Assembly (NCBI RefSeq): GCF_000276665.1
Contig: NW_004955416.1
Span: 1,640,632-1,704,631 of the forward strand
Origin: Chinchilla lanigera
Lineage: Eukaryota > Chordata > Mammalia > Rodentia > Chinchillidae
Direction of reading: 5' to 3'
DNA: 64,000 bases
The notes beneath the pieces are model-generated. The model searched no databases. It was not told the origin of the DNA and saw nothing but the letters and a program-made list of their open reading frames with translations. This document shows, one piece after another, positions 59,991 to 64,000 of this stretch; position 1 is the first letter of the stretch; each line of letters begins with the position of its first letter. The position numbers and the translations under genes were made by a program.

Positions 59991-62900
59991 GAAGGTAAAA
60001 CTTAATGGTGGCCGTGTTAGAGGCAAGCTGCAACAGTGTGTAACTGTCCCTCAGGTTTGTCTCTTGATAGCTGGTCAGTAGATAGATTCCGACTTTTACT
60101 TAGTGCATCCAGACTCACAAAGCTGAACGTTTGTGCTTGCCCTAGGAAAAAGGATCGATATTATCTGTAAGGGATGGATAAGTAGCAAAATATAAGGGTG
60201 TTCATTCTGGTCCTTATAATTTCTTAGGACATTATATGCCCAATTCAGCACATGAAAATAATCACCGTCAAATAGCATATATTCGCTAGGATGTAATTTA
60301 AAGTCCCATTTGCTGAAGTTTCTATTCCAGTTCTTCTGAGCTATTGTCCTTGGAGTTGGAACCTCAGCAGGTCAGTCCCCTGAGGGTTCCACACTTGATG
60401 CACTTAATGGCATGAGGATTCCCTTCCTCCTTTCCCCAGAGACAAATGTTTTAAAACCTCCTCTTTCATATAGGCATGTATTATTCTTATTTTAAATATG
60501 GTTTCATACAGAAAAGGAAAAGAAAGGGTGAGAGGACAGGCAGGCATGAAAATCAATTTTCCTAGCACAGGCAAGAGAGAGAAAAGTTTGAGGGGCATAT
60601 TCTTATTAAGTGCCACTAAATTTAAAATCTGGATTTAACTATTTTTATACCTTTCCATAGAATAGGTTACCGAAAAATTGACAAAATATTGGGAACAGAA
60701 TTGGGAACTTGGGTGTTTTCTATATTCTTGCCTTCAATAAAATGTTCCACTCAGTTCCAGCATAAACGTATGTCTTCCTGGTAGATTATGATTTGCCTCA
60801 GTGGCCAGATGTCCACCCTTGAAGACCTGATGACCAAGCTGAGCTCCATGCTATAAAAGCAGAAGTCACCAGTTTCTGGCATAATTTAATTGACCTAGAA
60901 GTCCATGGAGTTTAGGTTTTCTCCCAAAGAATAAAGAATATTTGAAGACAGATTCATAAAGATTCTTTTTTAATGCAGCAGGAAATTATGGTCCTGTGGG
61001 ATTGGAATGTGTTCTCAGATAAAGTGCCCATACACATTCTTTCTGTGACTGTCGTGGCTGACATTAGCTGTGAGCTACAGAATGACAGAGATTCTGACCA
61101 GTTGCACTATGCACACACCTCAAAATGCTTCCTGATTGCAATGGGCTGATGGAATGTGTAGATCTCATTAAAGACCACTTCTAAATCCACACTGAAAATA
61201 AAAAAATTTCCATTATTAGTTTATGTACCAATTTACTGTTCTTGAAAATATAGATAAGAAACCTTAATCTGGAATTTATATTAAAGTGTATGAGTTTTGA
61301 TTACATGTTCCAGGTGAATAAATTTGAAACACCACCTGTCTTGTTTTAAAATAATGAAATTATTCTCTTGTATCTGTAGGACCTTTTCTCCAGGGACACA
61401 GTATATATACTCTGAGATTAAAATACCACATAATGTCTGTGGTTTATTTTTTTATGTTTCTCAAAAGTATTAAATGGACAACATCCAAGAATCCCTTAAG
61501 CAGCAATAAGCTAGAAAAGTAGCTTTTATTATTTCCCACGGACTGTGATGATCCAAACCAAAAATCAATGAGCTGTCAGGAAAAGGGGAGGGGGAAATTC
61601 CAAGCACAGACATCTAATGTAATAGCCAAAGGAGTGAAGAAAGCCACTGGCTGAATAAACTGTGATGAATAGTGGTGGTTCGTTTGTTTTAAAATTTTGT
61701 TCCTGCGTATAAATCTGCTGTTGAGCAATAGTTTTGGGTAAAACAAGGCCTTTGTGTTGTGTGACACTCTTGTCTGTGTGTACCTTCCAAACACCAGGGA
61801 GGGTGGATTGGGAGGCAGTTTTTCTTCTTTGAACAACGACTCACACTGTTTGGGGCTTAACAGGTTGTGTGCACATCCTCTTTCCATGTTCCAGCTGTCC
61901 AAAAATGACAGCCTCTGATGTCTCTGTCTGACTGGATCATGCCAAACCATTGGTGCAACTTTCTTTCTTCTGTGTTCGTACCATTTTAGTGTAGTCCTTC
62001 TCCCTCTGGGACATCTGTACTGCTCATCTCTAGGATCTCTCTCCTTCTGAGGTCACCACTCCTCCAGAGTAGCGCTGTACCTTGCTGTTTAATGAAATAA
62101 CCAAGCCACTGGGAGCCCTGTGCCTTGCCTGGGTATCTAAAATTTCTCTCACACCTCTACTCTGTGTGGAGAGGAAAGTGGTTTCAGTCATGTGCATACA
62201 GCTGTGTGCAGAGTAGAGGTTTCAGCCATGCTATTCGGTCCTTGGCAGTATCTGTAGGAGCCAACATCAACTTACCTTTCTTTTCTTGCTGTGATCTGGG
62301 AAGAACAGAGCTGCCTCCACTAGGGTTTTGAAGAGTGTGGGGGCTCCTCCTGCGAATATGATTGTCCTGGGCTTGAGGTACTCTAGCTTGCAGCCTTCTC
62401 TAGTAAAATGTCTTCTTTTCTGGCTTTCTGCTGCCCTCTCTCTGCCCCGACAGAGTCTGAGGTGCAGAGGTGGATGCTCAGCAAGAACTGGTCACAGCAG
62501 TGACGAGGAGATGGGAAGTTGTGGCTTTAGCCTGGGGCTGCTGAGGTTTGCCCACAGGCCTCGCTTCTCCACGCTAGCTTATTGAATTTCTGTTGTGTGC
62601 TCTCTGAATGTTCAGAGAGCCAAAACTGGCTTTATTACCTTTCCGAAGTAGGCTTTCTCCCTCCCCCTTGTACAGTCTATAATGAACCTGTAGTTAACTA
62701 TGGGTGATTAACAGCAAATTATCAAGGACGTTCTCGTTGTTGCTTCCCACCTTGTGGTTATACTGCTAGACATTTACTTCCTGCCGCTGTAAGGAGACAG
62801 TATGTTTGAAGCCAAAACTCCTTTCAAGGAGATAAAGGTCCTCGAAAGGATCCTTTCAGTCCCATGCCAAGGACTCTGATAAATGCCAGCCACCCCTGAT

Positions 62901-64000
62901 TTTGACTGTCTGCCAAGAGCATCAGCGATCATTCGAGGTCTCATAAGAAACCAACTTCCTAATCTAAGCAAAAAACCAAGTCCAGAAATTCCGTTAGGAG
63001 TTGCTGGACATCAGTAACCATAAGTTGATCCTCAGTAACCGCGAGCATGGCAAAAGGCTCTTTACTTGTGAAGCACCTTGCTGTGGAATACAGAGAACAA
63101 GTCCTTATCCTTAGGTAGCTTCTCATCTAGTCTGCGAGACAAAGAGAAGCTAAACTTGTAAAGAGTTTAACAGTATCATAAATGCTGAGTTTCAAGTGAG
63201 GTCTCAAAGGACCAAGAAGTTCGCTTGAGCAGCATGGTCTTAGCTGTCAAGGCTTGGCGTCAGCTTGGTGTTGACACTCCCTGGTTGATTCTTCCATAGA
63301 ATATCTCTAAATGTCCTGACCTCAGCGCATAGGGGTCCATCTCTATTCCAGGGGATGAGGGGCGGTGGCAGGGTGCAGAAAGTGGCAAACCTGAAGCTTC
63401 TAAGGAAAGCTGGCTGCTTGAGCCAGTCTGTGCTCAGCTTGCCGGTCCCTGGCTTTGATCTGGAGGCCCTTTTTCCCATGAGAGTTGTTTCTGTTTCTCC
63501 TCTGACACATATGACAGGCTTCCTCCAGTTTGGTCCAGTTTCAAGGGAAATGAGTTGTTTGTCCAGTCGCCGTCTCTGCACTGTGTAAACAAGCAGATGG
63601 GCAATTAGTGGCTCTGTCAGGCCTTGGCCTGCTCTTCTGCCTGCACAAATGGAGACTCATCCATCACTAATCTTTTGGACTAGAGCGGCACGAGCATGAG
63701 ATAATGGGGACTGCTCAGCTTTTGAGATTTCTTCATGCTGTTTAAATTGCAGTCTTCGTGTCAAAATCCTATTGTTCAAGCATTTTTCACCTCAGCTGCC
63801 GCTGGTGCTCAGCTTATTTGAAAATAACAACAAAAATGGCTCAGATGTTATTGCCTTGATGCTTTTTATAGCAAAGTATTTCTTAATCAGCAAGAAGTAG
63901 GACCCTACACATAGAGATGTGTGGATCATATATTTCTTCAGTTAGCTAAATGCAGATGTAGGAGGTCGCCTGGTTGAAAGCAGCCATTTATGTTGTGGAA
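59991..64000. other. Intron sequence without recognised repeats
   Basis: Four kilobases with no repeat, exon or RNA gene that I recognise. 63640-63900 is a smooth, repeat-free block ending in AT-rich sequence with 'cagctgccgctggtgctcag', a candidate conserved element. Confidence 0.35.

Larger units (their letters stand above)
1..64000 (+). other. FMN1: Part of the FMN1 (formin 1) gene: FH2-domain exons and introns
   Basis: The whole window reads as the interior of one large gene on the + strand. Formin 1 is a cytoplasmic/nuclear actin nucleator: its FH2 dimer caps the barbed end and adds actin, with profilin-actin fed by the FH1 region. Seven exons are visible, with introns of about 1.8, 6.6, 2.5, 1.1, 6.8 and 26.2 kb, then more than 15.9 kb of a further intron. 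The assignment to FMN1 rather than FMN2 rests on residues remembered for the two paralogues: KSVKDILA before [28 protein letters not shown], and [21 protein letters not shown] are FMN1-like, whereas FMN2 has clearly different residues there. The FH1 and first FH2 exons are left of the window; the last FH2 part and tail are to the right. Both terminal edges are therefore open. Confidence 0.93.

Noticed and set aside
60785..60856. Short frame MICLSGQMSTLEDLMTKL ending in TAA after a tggtag, considered as an alternative exon
   Set aside because: The amphipathic look is suggestive, but the upstream acceptor is poor and it does not match the FMN1 C-terminus; too short to support.
63240..63588. Overlapping 113-codon and 77-codon open frames at the right edge
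   Set aside because: Opposite-strand shadows in GC-richer intron; no domain recognised.

Overview
This window looks like nuclear DNA from a placental mammal, most likely a rodent outside the mouse/rat group. The evidence is AT-rich, repeat-laden, intron-dominated sequence; a 7SL-derived B1 SINE with its internal duplication; several tRNA-derived ID-type SINEs; a composite B1-dID element; rodent-style L1 and ERVL/MaLR LTRs; and ancient mammalian MIR, L2, MER5 and MLT1 remnants. I cannot fix the species. The ID and B1-dID types would fit a squirrel-, dormouse-, beaver- or cavy-related lineage, which is an inference from memory of repeat types.

The only protein-coding gene I can support is FMN1 (formin 1), on the + strand. 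Seven consecutive coding exons at 2470-2531, 4312-4400, 10962-11091, 13626-13772, 14846-14905, 21727-21847 and 48023-48115 have AG/GT borders and matching phases. Together they give an uninterrupted 702-base stretch (233 complete codons plus a split codon at each end) that covers the middle of the FH2 actin-nucleating domain. The FH2 signature around GNYMNGG is in the fourth exon. The upstream FH2 and FH1 exons lie left of base 1. The C-terminal FH2 and tail exons must lie right of 64000, since I saw no further exon in the 15.9 kb after 48115.

Layout. 1-15 kb is exon-dense: five exons with L2, MIR, MER5, an ERV solo LTR (5336-6225), a hAT-type remnant and a 5'-truncated L1 (12158-13251). 15-21.7 kb is an intron with a long decayed L1 stretch, a TATC microsatellite and a 59-base tandem duplication. 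21.8-48 kb is a 26 kb intron with an MLT1 LTR, two related ERVL-type LTRs, three young ID SINEs and a B1 SINE with clean target-site duplications, and a rearranged (5'-inverted) L1. 48.1-64 kb is the start of another large intron with L1, L2, MIR and MER5 fragments and several long repeat-free stretches.

Nothing suggests a CRISPR array, operon, phage, tRNA/rRNA gene or novel enzymatic system. The biologically interesting background is that FMN1 introns in other mammals house long-range limb enhancers for the neighbouring GREM1 gene, so the repeat-poor intronic blocks may be regulatory. Gaps between listed features were read by eye; where I say nothing was recognised, a repeat or conservation search could still find decayed elements.
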